Of a stretch of 54,617 nt of DNA, positions 37,145 through 45,208 are shown in pieces. The notes beneath the pieces are model-generated. The model saw only the letters and a list, made by a program, of their open reading frames with translations. It did no database searches and was not told the DNA's origin. The stretch's first letter is position 1; each line of letters opens with the position of its first letter. A program made the translations under genes and the position numbers. Source of the DNA: an uncultured Prevotella sp. (GTDB lineage Bacteria > Bacteroidota > Bacteroidia > Bacteroidales > Bacteroidaceae); the NCBI GenBank assembly GCA_900317405.1, contig ONGP01000019.1, positions 1 through 54,617 on the forward strand, written 5' to 3'.

Positions 37145-38749
37145 ATGTCAGCATTAGTATCTGCTATCCCCATTTTGTTGCTCATCGTACTGATGATGGG
37201 TTTCAAGGTTTCTGGCTACAAGAGCGCCATCATCACACTGATTGTAACCGTAGTATTAGCCCTGTTTGCAGCTCCTGCCATGGGCATTGTGCCCCAGAAG
37301 TATGCCGAGGCCAGCATCTTTGGCATCACCATCTGGTCGGTAGTCGAGGGTCTGCTCAAGGCCTGCTTCCCTATCATACTTATCATCATCTGCGCCATCT
37401 TCAGCTACAATATCCTGTGCGAAACCAAGGAGATCGAGACCATCAAGACGCAGTTCATCCAGATGACCAGCGATAAAGGTCTGCTGGTGCTGCTGCTCAC
37501 TTGGGGCCTTGGTGGAGTGCTCGAGGGTATGGCTGGTTTCGGTACTGCTGTGGCCATCCCTGCCGCCATCCTTATCGGACTGGGATTCAAGCCTATGTTC
37601 TCGGCCGTTATCTGTTTGATAGCCAACACCGTGGCCGTGGGCTTTGGTGCTGTGGGATTGCCCGCCACCACACTGGCCAACCAGGTAGCCGCCAGCGGCA
37701 CAGCCACCCCTGAGGAGCTTTGCGAGGTTGCCACCTTTATTATTCTGCAGCTCTCGCTGATGTTCTACATCACCCCGTTCCTCATCCTCATGCTCACCGA
37801 TAAGACCAAGATACTCAAGAACCTCAGCATAGCCCTGTTTGTGGGCACATGCTCTATCGTAGTGCAGTTCTGCTGCGCCCACTTCATCGGCCCTGAGACT
37901 CCTGCCATCCTCGGTTCGGTAGCCGCCATCGCCGCCATGCTGCTCTACAACAAGCTGTTCATCCACGACGAGAACCCCAACGACGAGGTTAAGGTAGAGC
38001 ATAAGAACTTCGGCCTCACCAAGACCCTCAAGGCCTGGAGTGTTTACGGTCTTATTATCTTCTTCATCCTCATCAGCAGCAAGATAGTTCCACCTATCAA
38101 CGAACTGCTGGGCAGCACACTGGTCACCAAGTTCGACCTGCCCGTCATCGGCAACACCTTTAAGTTCGGATGGCTGTCTAACGCCGGACTCATGATCTTC
38201 CTTGGTGCTGTGATTGGCGGACTCATCCAGGGCATGAGCTTTGGCGCACTGATGAAACTGCTGGCCAAGACCACTCTCAACCTGCAGAAGACGGTGGTTA
38301 CCATCTGCTGTCTGGTGGCTATGGCCATGCTCATGAACAATACTGGTATGACCAATGATATAGCTAAGGGTCTGGTAATGCTTACCGGCGCTGCCTTCCC
38401 GTTCTTTGCTCCGCTCATCGGCTCTATCGGCACGTTTGTTACGGGTAGCGCCACTAATGCCAACATCCTGTTTGGTAAGCTGCAGGCCACTGCCGCCAGC
38501 GACCTGGGATTGGTAAATCAGGGTGCATTCTTCGGTGTGAGCGGCAACGAGACCAACTGGCTCGCCGCAGCCAACTGTGCCGGATCGGAGGGTGGTAAGC
38601 TGCTGTCGCCACAAAGTATCGCCATCGCTACCGCAGCATGTGATATGGAGGGGCAGGATGGCGATATTATGCGTAAGACCATGCCGTTTGCTATCTTCTG
38701 GATACTGATGAACGGCCTGATGGTATTCCTGGGGCTACACGTTATTTAG
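37145..38749 (+). CDS. L-lactate permease family transporter
   Basis: The 534-aa inner-membrane protein has about 12-14 helices. Family hallmarks are the N-terminal SAIPILLLIVLMMGFKVSGYKSA, the conserved LEGMAGFGTAVAIPAAILIGLGF (about residues 125-148), AVGLPATTLANQVA and the late GVSGNETNWLAAANCAGSEGGKLLSPQSIAIATAA. It imports lactate (possibly also glycolate) with protons. With the D-lactate-dehydrogenase-like protein at 30170 it makes a lactate-use neighbourhood. It has its own -7 box, and its stop overlaps the convergent DUF4380 gene by 8 bp. Confidence 0.93.
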   Translation: MSALVSAIPILLLIVLMMGFKVSGYKSAIITLIVTVVLALFAAPAMGIVPQKYAEASIFGITIWSVVEGLLKACFPIILIIICAIFSYNILCETKEIETIKTQFIQMTSDKGLLVLLLTWGLGGVLEGMAGFGTAVAIPAAILIGLGFKPMFSAVICLIANTVAVGFGAVGLPATTLANQVAASGTATPEELCEVATFIILQLSLMFYITPFLILMLTDKTKILKNLSIALFVGTCSIVVQFCCAHFIGPETPAILGSVAAIAAMLLYNKLFIHDENPNDEVKVEHKNFGLTKTLKAWSVYGLIIFFILISSKIVPPINELLGSTLVTKFDLPVIGNTFKFGWLSNAGLMIFLGAVIGGLIQGMSFGALMKLLAKTTLNLQKTVVTICCLVAMAMLMNNTGMTNDIAKGLVMLTGAAFPFFAPLIGSIGTFVTGSATNANILFGKLQATAASDLGLVNQGAFFGVSGNETNWLAAANCAGSEGGKLLSPQSIAIATAACDMEGQDGDIMRKTMPFAIFWILMNGLMVFLGLHVI

Positions 38750-39542
38750 CCTTCTTGAGGTACCAGCGTACGGTCCAGTCGAGCGATTTACCGGGAGCCA
38801 GGGTTGTGTAAGCACCTTGGCTCTCTATTTCTATATACGTCTTGCCACGGTTCACGTACACCTGTATCTCGGCCTCGCCAGGAGCAGGCTGCTCGGGTGT
38901 AAGGTCGGCAAACTTCTTGGTCAGCACCAGCCCGTTGTTCTCGTAGCTCAGCCATCCCTTACCGTCGGCGTTCACCTTGCGGTTCTGCTGCGCCTCGTCG
39001 GCCTCGTAGCAGGCTGTGCCGTTCTTGGCCTTAAACGTCATCAGCCCTGCAGGCCATATGCTCTCTACAGGCGCGTCAAACGATATCACACCCGCATTAG
39101 GCACACGTGTTATCTCCCATGGGGCCACCTTGCGCTCTTCGTCGCTCTCGTTTATTATCGAGTAGGTGATAACTATGGCGCCGTCCTTCTTATCCGTGCT
39201 GAAATCCTTGCGCACGCGATACTTAAGCTTCTCCGATACCGGGCTGGTCATCACCAGGTGTCCATCTTTCTCGGCCACCTCATATGCGCCCTTGTCAAGC
39301 TCGAACACTGGTGGCCAGTTCCACTCCTTCTGCGGACTGGTCCAGAATGTGCTGCCGAACGATTCGGGCCATCGCAGCTGCGATAGCATCTCCTGGTCCT
39401 GATACTTGAGCGACATGATCTTGGCGCCCTTCTCCGGGCTGATGGTCATCGATACATCGCCCACCTTAATCTCTCTGTCCTGTGCCATCGCTGTGGTTGT
39501 AATCAGCATGGCAATGGCTGTTAGCATTATACTGCGTTTCAT
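38742..39542 (-). CDS. DUF4380 (galactose-mutarotase-like) exported protein
   Basis: The 266-aa protein has a signal peptide (MKRSIMLTAIAMLITTTAMAQ). A beta-sandwich resembling sugar-mutarotase folds follows: MTISPEKGAKIMSLKYQDQEML, RWPESFGSTFWTSPQKEWNWPPVFELD, WEITRVPNAGVISF and the ending LDWTVRWYLKKA. It matches the DUF4380 family of Bacteroidetes. A periplasmic sugar-binding or epimerase-like function is inferred only. It overlaps the lactate permease tail-to-tail and is divergent from the MFS gene. Confidence 0.8.
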   Translation of the reverse strand: MKRSIMLTAIAMLITTTAMAQDREIKVGDVSMTISPEKGAKIMSLKYQDQEMLSQLRWPESFGSTFWTSPQKEWNWPPVFELDKGAYEVAEKDGHLVMTSPVSEKLKYRVRKDFSTDKKDGAIVITYSIINESDEERKVAPWEITRVPNAGVISFDAPVESIWPAGLMTFKAKNGTACYEADEAQQNRKVNADGKGWLSYENNGLVLTKKFADLTPEQPAPGEAEIQVYVNRGKTYIEIESQGAYTTLAPGKSLDWTVRWYLKKAK

Positions 39543-39624
39543 ACTTATAGTTGATGTTGATTTCTGGATGTTAGACGTGATTTGTGGCCGAAAGTTAAGT
39601 CTGTTTATAGTTCGTTAACGTTAG

Positions 39625-39659
39625 TTTGGCTCGATTGCGGCCGAAAAGTAGTACCTTTG
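39625..39659 (+). promoter_or_regulatory. Promoter of the MFS transporter gene
   Basis: TTTG at 39625-39628 and TACCTTTG at 39652-39659 (23-bp spacer, slightly long), 28 bp before the ATG. Confidence 0.6.
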
Positions 39660-39687
39660 CACCCTGATTAGTAAGAAGATTGGATTA

Positions 39688-40920
39688 ATGGAGAGACTTT
39701 GGAATAGGAACTACTGCAAGGTGATGGCGGCCAACTTTACGTTGTTTTTCGCCTTCTACGTGCTCACGCCGCTGCTGCCGCTCTATCTCAGCGAGCACTT
39801 CGGTGCCACTAAGGATGTAATCGGACTGGTGCTGTCGGGCTATACCATCACAGCCCTGCTGATACGTCCGTTTAGCGGCTACGTGGTCGACACGTTTCCC
39901 CGCAAAACTGTGCTCATGATAGCCTTCGGCGCCTTTGCCATCTTCTTTGCCGGCTATCTGGCAGCCTCCACCCTGCTCATGTTCACCATCGTGCGCACTC
40001 TGCATGGCGGACCCTTCGGCTCGGTCACCACGGCCAATGCCACCGTAGCCATCGATGTGCTGCCCAGCAGTCGCCGCACCGAGGGCATCGGCTATTACGG
40101 TCTGAGCAACAATCTGGCCATGGCCACCGCCCCCAGCATCGGCATCTGGCTCTACCAGCTCACCGACAGCTTCGACTTCCTGTTCTGGCTGGCCCTCATC
40201 GTGGCCTGTGCCGGATGGATTATCGATTCCACCGTAAAGCTCAAGCCCAGAGCCGCAGCAGCCCCCTCGGCAGGCCCGTCGCGCCTCTCGCTCGACCGCT
40301 TCTTCCTTACCCGCGGCTGGCTGCTCGGCCTCAACATGGTGGCCTTCGGCTTCAGCTTCGGCGTACTTAGCAACTATCTGGCCATCTACGGCAAGGAGTC
40401 GATGGGCATCACCGGCGGCACGGGCACTTACTTCCTGCTCTGCTCCATAGGTCTTATCCTGTCGCGTCTGCAGGGCAGCAAGGCCCTCCGCGCCGGCCGC
40501 GTAACCCACAATGCCGCCGAGGGCATGGTCATCTCGCTCGTGGGCTACACCCTGTTTATCCTTATGCCCACGCTAACCCAACTCTTATCTCTAAATTCTA
40601 AGATCTTAATTCCCTTGGGCTACTACGGCTCCGCTCTGCTGATAGGTCTGGGCAATGGCCACATGTGGCCTGCATTCCAGAACATGACCATCAACGTGGC
40701 CCGCAACAATCAGCGCGGCACGGCCAACAGCACCATCCTCATCTCGTGGGACATCGGCATGGGTCTAGGCATCCTCATCGGAGGCATCGTGGCCGAGTTG
40801 CTAGGCTACAGCGCCGCCTTCTGGACCGTAGTGCTAGTCAACTCTCTCGGCGTCGCCACCTACTTCCTAGCCACCCGCACCTTCTTCCTCTCCCGCAACC
40901 TCAACCCCACGGTGCACTAG
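39688..40920 (+). CDS. Major facilitator superfamily transporter
   Basis: The 410-aa inner-membrane protein has 12 predicted helices. Loop 2-3 carries the MFS motif A variant RPFSGYVVDTFPRK. Helix 4 carries RTLHGGPFGSVTTANATVAIDVLP with a conserved Arg. A central hydrophilic loop (KLKPRAAAAPSAGPSRLS) joins the halves. The substrate is unknown; drug or sugar efflux are the usual alternatives. The coding sequence is notably GC-rich except for an AT-rich patch at 40573-40618 (SLNSKILIP). It ends 4 bp inside the M15 peptidase gene, marking the core/accessory junction. Confidence 0.9.
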   Translation: MERLWNRNYCKVMAANFTLFFAFYVLTPLLPLYLSEHFGATKDVIGLVLSGYTITALLIRPFSGYVVDTFPRKTVLMIAFGAFAIFFAGYLAASTLLMFTIVRTLHGGPFGSVTTANATVAIDVLPSSRRTEGIGYYGLSNNLAMATAPSIGIWLYQLTDSFDFLFWLALIVACAGWIIDSTVKLKPRAAAAPSAGPSRLSLDRFFLTRGWLLGLNMVAFGFSFGVLSNYLAIYGKESMGITGGTGTYFLLCSIGLILSRLQGSKALRAGRVTHNAAEGMVISLVGYTLFILMPTLTQLLSLNSKILIPLGYYGSALLIGLGNGHMWPAFQNMTINVARNNQRGTANSTILISWDIGMGLGILIGGIVAELLGYSAAFWTVVLVNSLGVATYFLATRTFFLSRNLNPTVH

Positions 40921-41393
40921 GCTTGGATAAAGCACACTTTACGGCGATTATCCTTGGGGCGTACTGCAAAGTGTAGCCATATCGCCCCGTAGCGATTTCG
41001 CTCTATCAGCAGTTCATCGAAGTCTTGATGGCTCTCATCAGCGTAATCCAGCAGGATTGTAGCATAGCGAATCAGCTGCTCCATACCCAGCACACGGATA
41101 TCCACCGCGCAGCCGGTAAGGTGATTGCTCCCAGCCACGCCACCTATCTTTCTATTAAGCTGCGGGCTGCGATAGCCAGAGTTTATGCGTATAGGCTCCT
41201 CGCCCACTCCATACTTATCATTATATCGCTTGCGCAATACCTCTAGCCATCCGCACACTCGCTTCAGGTTTGCGATCGCCTCATGGGTAGGGATGTTATA
41301 CACTTCGGGGTGACTGTTGCTTCTTGTGAACTCCCCGAGCACAAAGTGCTCAGAGAGTTTTGCTTGACTGTTTAATTGTATTATTTCACTCAT
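40917..41393 (-). CDS. Peptidase M15-type D-Ala-D-Ala carboxypeptidase / endolysin-like protein
   Basis: The 158-aa protein carries the M15 zinc-peptidase layout: LSEHFVLGEFTRSN, INSGYRSPQLNRKIGG, then SNHLTGCAVDIRV (His and Asp ligands) and WLHFAV (His ligand). There is no signal peptide, as in phage-type endolysins of this class, so export would need another route. It would cleave peptidoglycan stem peptides. The start codon follows an iteron-like repeat leader (41401-41438) and an A-rich ATTAGAAAA ribosome-binding segment. It is last in the accessory operon, directly after the primase-like gene. Confidence 0.87.
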   Translation of the reverse strand: MSEIIQLNSQAKLSEHFVLGEFTRSNSHPEVYNIPTHEAIANLKRVCGWLEVLRKRYNDKYGVGEEPIRINSGYRSPQLNRKIGGVAGSNHLTGCAVDIRVLGMEQLIRYATILLDYADESHQDFDELLIERNRYGAIWLHFAVRPKDNRRKVCFIQA

Positions 41394-41400
41394 ATTTTCT

Positions 41401-41438
41401 AATGTTATTGCGTTATAGTGTTATTGCGTTATAGCGTG
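41401..41438. repeat. 38-bp repeat (copy 1) of the TTATAGCGT family
   Basis: The segment fills the gap between the primase-like stop and the M15 start. It is built from 9-10-bp units of the type TTATAGCGT / TTATTGCGT. The same 38 bases occur exactly at 54033-54070, and a related inverted array lies at 53855-53891. Confidence 0.9.
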
Positions 41439-43871
41439 CTATAGCATTATGCCAATTTTTCTATATACTGCTTTTGTTGTACCATTATCTACAAAATCGC
41501 CCGACTTTTCTATAAGATGATCCTTCATCATTCGGTTGATCTTTACCCTTGCCGCAGTAATCTTCGATAATGAGAAACAAGTCATCACATCTTCTGCCAC
41601 AAATTCCTCTGGCAAACGATTATAGCCCTCAAACGTCTTGCTCTTGCGGTGAGTGTTTACCGACACATCGCGCATCTGATCTTCGAAGTATTTCTCGGCT
41701 AGTGCCAGGAAGTAGTGGCGCTGACAAGCGTACTGGATGTTCACTATGAGTTCGGCCAGTTTCCAGTCTACCGCGTCTGTCTCGAATTCGCCACAGAAGT
41801 ATGGACCATCCTGGCGGATTTTATCCCAGTGACGCATCACTATGAATGGCGCAGCGAAGTTTAAGCCGTGATATGCGCATCGCTTAAGCAGCATTTCTTC
41901 AGCCTTCGAGTTATCCTCCTTGGCATCCTCCATGCGGCGGGCGGTCCAGTCGTAGAGTTCGTCTACTATCTTGTCCAGAGGCAGAACTCCCTTCATGCGG
42001 TCCAGCTTCTCGCCCCACTCTTTCAAGCGGTTGTCGCTTTCCACATCCTTAGTGCTTTCGCGACTCATCATCTCGAAGTTAGTTGGCGGCAATGGAATAC
42101 AGGTAAGTCGAGTAGCCAATCCAGACCCGAAGTTTCGCTCGTTTATCTTGGCTTTCAGGGCCAATGGAGTACCTGTATAGATGTAGTTCCAGGTAACAAT
42201 GAAGTTTTCTACAATGGAGTCCATATTACTATAGAATTGTCCGTCTTCTTCATTATGGAACGCCTTAAGTTCCAGCGACTCCTTATCCATCCAGCTACCG
42301 CCCTTCTGCACTCTCAGAGTGTTGTCAAGCTCGGTGTCAAAGGTCAGCATATGTAGCTGCATCTTTTCGCCATCCACATCCTCCACAGCATTCACCATAT
42401 CCTGTATGAACTGGGCATTACTGGTTCGCGCAGGATGCACGCGGATTACCACCTTTGGTTTCTTAGGTTTCTCCTTGTTGGCGCCTTTGGTTTTCATCTG
42501 TTCGCGGTATGCGTTTATTGCCTCCTTGCCCACTCTGTCGGCAGCTATGATTGGAGCAATCAATTGCTTGTAGAGTCTTGTAGCAAAGCTCTTACCACTA
42601 GCAGGATCGCCAATAATCTGCACCTCGCAATTCAGTCTGCGTAGCTCTTCAGGGCGGTGGTAGAAACTATACTTGCAGCGTGTCATCAGCGTCATCATAA
42701 ATCCACCTGCAACGAATAGTGCTGCTGCATATTGGTTGCGCTTCAAACCACGACAGATGTCCTTTAATATCGGGAAGTCGTCAAACAACGCCTCAATCTG
42801 CTCGCCCCAATCCCAGAGCCATTGGTCAATCTCGCGCTCAGTAGGCGCCTCAGCTTTTTGAGGGTTTAGCGTGGCAAGCACCTCTTGCATGGCTTTCGAC
42901 AAGCCCTTTGGTGTCTCCTTGCAGGCAGAATCTACGATACGTTCAACCTCCATATTATCAAGGCCCAAGCGAGGTAGTACGCTATAAACCAGCTGCTTAT
43001 TATTATCGCAAATAGCACGCAGGCTAACTGCCAGTTGATACAGCTTAACATTTCGCTCACCCTCTTGCGGCACTCCGCCATTAATCTTCCACCACTCATC
43101 AATAATGTCTTCATAAGCTATGCCTTTAAAGGTTTTTTCTCTTGTGACTGGGGACTGGTACCTGTCACAATACAAATCGCCGGCAGTAGTTGTGACTGGT
43201 CCCTGTCCCCTGTCACAATGCGCTGCGCTTAGTCGAGATGACATTTGGGGTTCATTCTCTCTCGTAGCCTGGCTATGACCGTCTCTATATAGAGCATCAT
43301 ATCTCTCACCATATTCTTTATTCTCATACGTAAACAGTTCTTTATCAATATACAAAATGTCAATATTTTTACAAATATAACTCATTCTAGATGAGTCCTT
43401 GCATGCCTCATCTGGCTCCACATCGTCGCCCAATATTTTTGCCATGGCATGCTGATTATCGATCAGGTTTCCCCAATCCAGTCGCGCCTTGAAAACTATC
43501 TTCAATCCTTTACCGCTGGGGCTGATATACACGAGCAATATGCCAAGCGCTTTCAGGTCGAGCCCCTTCTCTATCCATCCCTGATAGAGAGCCAACGGAT
43601 TCTCCACATGGTCCAGATCCATTACCACTAGTCCCGTCAATCGTGTAGCCGCCTGCTTGCGCCATGCGCCTACCTTTCCCTTTGGCGATGTAGTCTCATC
43701 AAACGTAGCCTGGAATATAAACGCAGGCAGTTTGCGCTTCAGTGCTGCATCACCTGTTTCACGGTACTTATCGATATTCTCGTTCCACTTCTCTGCCTTG
43801 ACGAGCGCATAAAACTGCGCTTCGTCAACGGGCAAAGTAGGATTGCTAAAATTTTTCTGATAACAAAACAT
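41439..43871 (-). CDS. BT4734/VirE-N primase-like protein with DUF3987 ATPase domain
   Basis: Of 810 residues, about 1-200 match the BT4734-like (VirE N-terminal) domain, with VVMDLDHV (a primase-like Asp-x-Asp) and VYISPSGKGLKIVFK. Residues 340-800 match DUF3987, with Walker A GDPASGKS (Lys427) and an acidic MLTFDTELD strand as likely Walker B. A winged-helix-like C-terminus follows (SLSKITAARVKINRMMKDHLIEKSG). It may prime and unwind DNA for a mobile or once-mobile replicon. The linker near residues 215-245 carries two in-frame palindromic repeat units. It probably shares an operon with the small genes upstream. Confidence 0.83.
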   Translation of the reverse strand: MFCYQKNFSNPTLPVDEAQFYALVKAEKWNENIDKYRETGDAALKRKLPAFIFQATFDETTSPKGKVGAWRKQAATRLTGLVVMDLDHVENPLALYQGWIEKGLDLKALGILLVYISPSGKGLKIVFKARLDWGNLIDNQHAMAKILGDDVEPDEACKDSSRMSYICKNIDILYIDKELFTYENKEYGERYDALYRDGHSQATRENEPQMSSRLSAAHCDRGQGPVTTTAGDLYCDRYQSPVTREKTFKGIAYEDIIDEWWKINGGVPQEGERNVKLYQLAVSLRAICDNNKQLVYSVLPRLGLDNMEVERIVDSACKETPKGLSKAMQEVLATLNPQKAEAPTEREIDQWLWDWGEQIEALFDDFPILKDICRGLKRNQYAAALFVAGGFMMTLMTRCKYSFYHRPEELRRLNCEVQIIGDPASGKSFATRLYKQLIAPIIAADRVGKEAINAYREQMKTKGANKEKPKKPKVVIRVHPARTSNAQFIQDMVNAVEDVDGEKMQLHMLTFDTELDNTLRVQKGGSWMDKESLELKAFHNEEDGQFYSNMDSIVENFIVTWNYIYTGTPLALKAKINERNFGSGLATRLTCIPLPPTNFEMMSRESTKDVESDNRLKEWGEKLDRMKGVLPLDKIVDELYDWTARRMEDAKEDNSKAEEMLLKRCAYHGLNFAAPFIVMRHWDKIRQDGPYFCGEFETDAVDWKLAELIVNIQYACQRHYFLALAEKYFEDQMRDVSVNTHRKSKTFEGYNRLPEEFVAEDVMTCFSLSKITAARVKINRMMKDHLIEKSGDFVDNGTTKAVYRKIGIML
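43142..43218. repeat. Pair of 29-bp palindromic units inside the primase-like gene
   Basis: Each unit starts TTGTGAC and ends GTCACAA (43142-43170 and 43190-43218), with GGGACTGG/CCTGTCCC-rich centres that are roughly inverted relative to each other. The units are 48 bp apart, a multiple of three, and encode the repeated CDRGQGPVT / CDRYQSPVT in the linker of the 41439-43871 protein. Confidence 0.85.
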
Positions 43872-43886
43872 ATAATATATGGCTAA

Positions 43887-44219
43887 TTAGATTTCATATT
43901 GTACAAGTTCTTCCTCTCCATCTCTGATCTTGCGGATGTGCTCCAAGTCAAAGTCTATCAGACTCTTAACACGATCCTCCGCATTATAATCCAATACCTC
44001 CAGTGCATTGATTACCGTTGCAGCCATTCTTGCAGCCGCCATCATCATTACCTCACAATCGTACGGATTCTTATCGTTACACTTCAACAATATTGGCATA
44101 ATATCCTTCAACAGCAGCACCGCATCATACTCTGCATTCTGCAACAAATCCTCTAAACTCTCGTGTACCTGGCAGAAATTGCCCAACTGTGACTCAAACT
44201 TCTTTTCAATCTTTTTCAT
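43887..44219 (-). CDS. Hypothetical acidic helical protein
   Basis: The 110-aa protein is predicted all-helical and acidic (FESQLGNFCQVHESLEDLLQNAEYD, VMMMAAARMAATVINALEVLDY, EEELVQYEI). No motif or family was recognised. It lies 15 bp upstream of the primase-like gene and 23 bp after the 44243 gene, all on minus, so it is almost certainly in the same operon. Confidence 0.7.
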   Translation of the reverse strand: MKKIEKKFESQLGNFCQVHESLEDLLQNAEYDAVLLLKDIMPILLKCNDKNPYDCEVMMMAAARMAATVINALEVLDYNAEDRVKSLIDFDLEHIRKIRDGEEELVQYEI

Positions 44220-44242
44220 AATCTTACATAAATGGTTTTAGT

Positions 44243-44671
44243 TTATACTCTTTCTACTATCTCACGGTTCATAATCGCATTCTTAAAATCGATGGCACTA
44301 CGCTCTGAGGCCGCAATCATGCGGGCTGCACCCATACGTTTGGGGTAGCTTTCATAGCGCTTAATGGTCTTAGGCGTTTCGGTAAACCTGCCGAAGTCCG
44401 TCTCACCAATCGGGATCTCCGTCGGTCGCTTATAGCCCGGTTTATAGCGCGCCACATCGTGCGGATTAAAAACCAACTTACCTGTGTGAGGGTCTTTCTG
44501 CATACCACCCTGAACACTCAAGCCTTCTGAGAGGCGTACCAGAATTTCTTCTGGCATTTCTACATACTTTTTAATTGTCATTGTCGAAAATGTTTTAATG
44601 AGTCGTGTGTCTACAGGAAAAGCGGGTTTTAGTTTGAGCTCAATTACATCCGGATACTTTTCCTCACTCAT
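44243..44671 (-). CDS. Hypothetical basic protein
   Basis: The 142-aa protein has no recognised family. The N-terminus may start at 44671 or at the internal ATG 44581 (MTIKKYVEMPEEILVRLSEG), which gives about 112 residues. The C-terminal half is basic (KTIKRYESYPKRMGAARMIAASERSAIDFKNAIMNREIVERV) and could bind nucleic acid. It is in the accessory operon between the Cys-rich gene and the helical protein gene. Confidence 0.65.
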   Translation of the reverse strand: MSEEKYPDVIELKLKPAFPVDTRLIKTFSTMTIKKYVEMPEEILVRLSEGLSVQGGMQKDPHTGKLVFNPHDVARYKPGYKRPTEIPIGETDFGRFTETPKTIKRYESYPKRMGAARMIAASERSAIDFKNAIMNREIVERV

Positions 44672-44695
44672 CTTTCTGCTACATTCCGACCCGGG

Positions 44696-45031
44696 TTAGA
44701 AATTATAATTAATATTGTTGTTAAACTCCTTGCGAATATCTTCCAGTTCGCGTGCTGGCGACGTATCACCATGCCACGCTTTCTCGGCCTCATCTATGCG
44801 AATGTCTCGCACGTAGTGCAGGTATTCCTTGCTCTTGATGGTGCCGAAGGGATTCTCCTTCATCCTGAGTGCATCGGCCATGCGCCACTTGGTGCAGTAA
44901 CCCTCTTCGATGGTAGAACACTTGGTGCAGTGGCGGCGACCTTTCGAGTCGATCTCCTTGTATTTACAAGACACGCACCCCTTCTTCACCTTTATTCCCC
45001 TCTTGTTCTTTCTTGTCTTCTTACTTTTCAT
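44696..45031 (-). CDS. Small Cys-rich (zinc-ribbon-like) protein
   Basis: The 111-aa protein has a strongly basic start (MKSKKTRKNKRGIKVKKG). It is followed by CVSCKYKEIDSKGRRHCTKC (two CxxC pairs) and another Cys (YCTKW), so metal binding and nucleic-acid contact are likely. The rest is helical. It is first in the operon that includes the primase-like gene. A -7 box (45115-45122) and the TGACGCA repeat array lie just upstream. Confidence 0.72.
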   Translation of the reverse strand: MKSKKTRKNKRGIKVKKGCVSCKYKEIDSKGRRHCTKCSTIEEGYCTKWRMADALRMKENPFGTIKSKEYLHYVRDIRIDEAEKAWHGDTSPARELEDIRKEFNNNINYNF

Positions 45032-45114
45032 TTTCTCTCTAAATTCTTAATTCTAAATTATTAAACTAAAATTTGCATCGCCATCAGAGAACTGTCTTGT
45101 TCCTTTTGACGATG

Positions 45115-45122
45115 CAAAGGTA
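45115..45122 (-). promoter_or_regulatory. -7 box of the accessory primase operon
   Basis: Plus-strand CAAAGGTA reads TACCTTTG on minus, about 85 bp before the ATG at 45031. No TTTG is seen at the -33 position. The TGACGCA array starts about 30 bp upstream, as expected for activator-dependent transcription. Confidence 0.6.
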
Positions 45123-45152
45123 GAGATAAAAAATAACCTCAGGGGGCCGATA

Positions 45153-45208
45153 CGTCAACGCGTCATTTTTGCGTCAGGTTTTGGCGTCATTGCGTCATTT
45201 CTGCGTCG
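45153..45208. repeat. Array of TGACGCA-type repeats
   Basis: CGTCA or CGTCG cores begin at 45153, 45161, 45172, 45185, 45193 and 45204. The spacings 8, 11, 13, 8, 11 show a degenerate 32-bp tandem duplication of a three-site unit. The array overlaps the stop codon of the 45195 gene and lies directly upstream of the next promoter. It probably binds a regulator. Confidence 0.75.

Noticed and set aside
37256-38614. Minus-strand frame of 452 codons opposite the lactate permease
   Set aside because: Gly/Gln/His/Glu-rich translation typical of a reversed membrane-protein gene; no family features.
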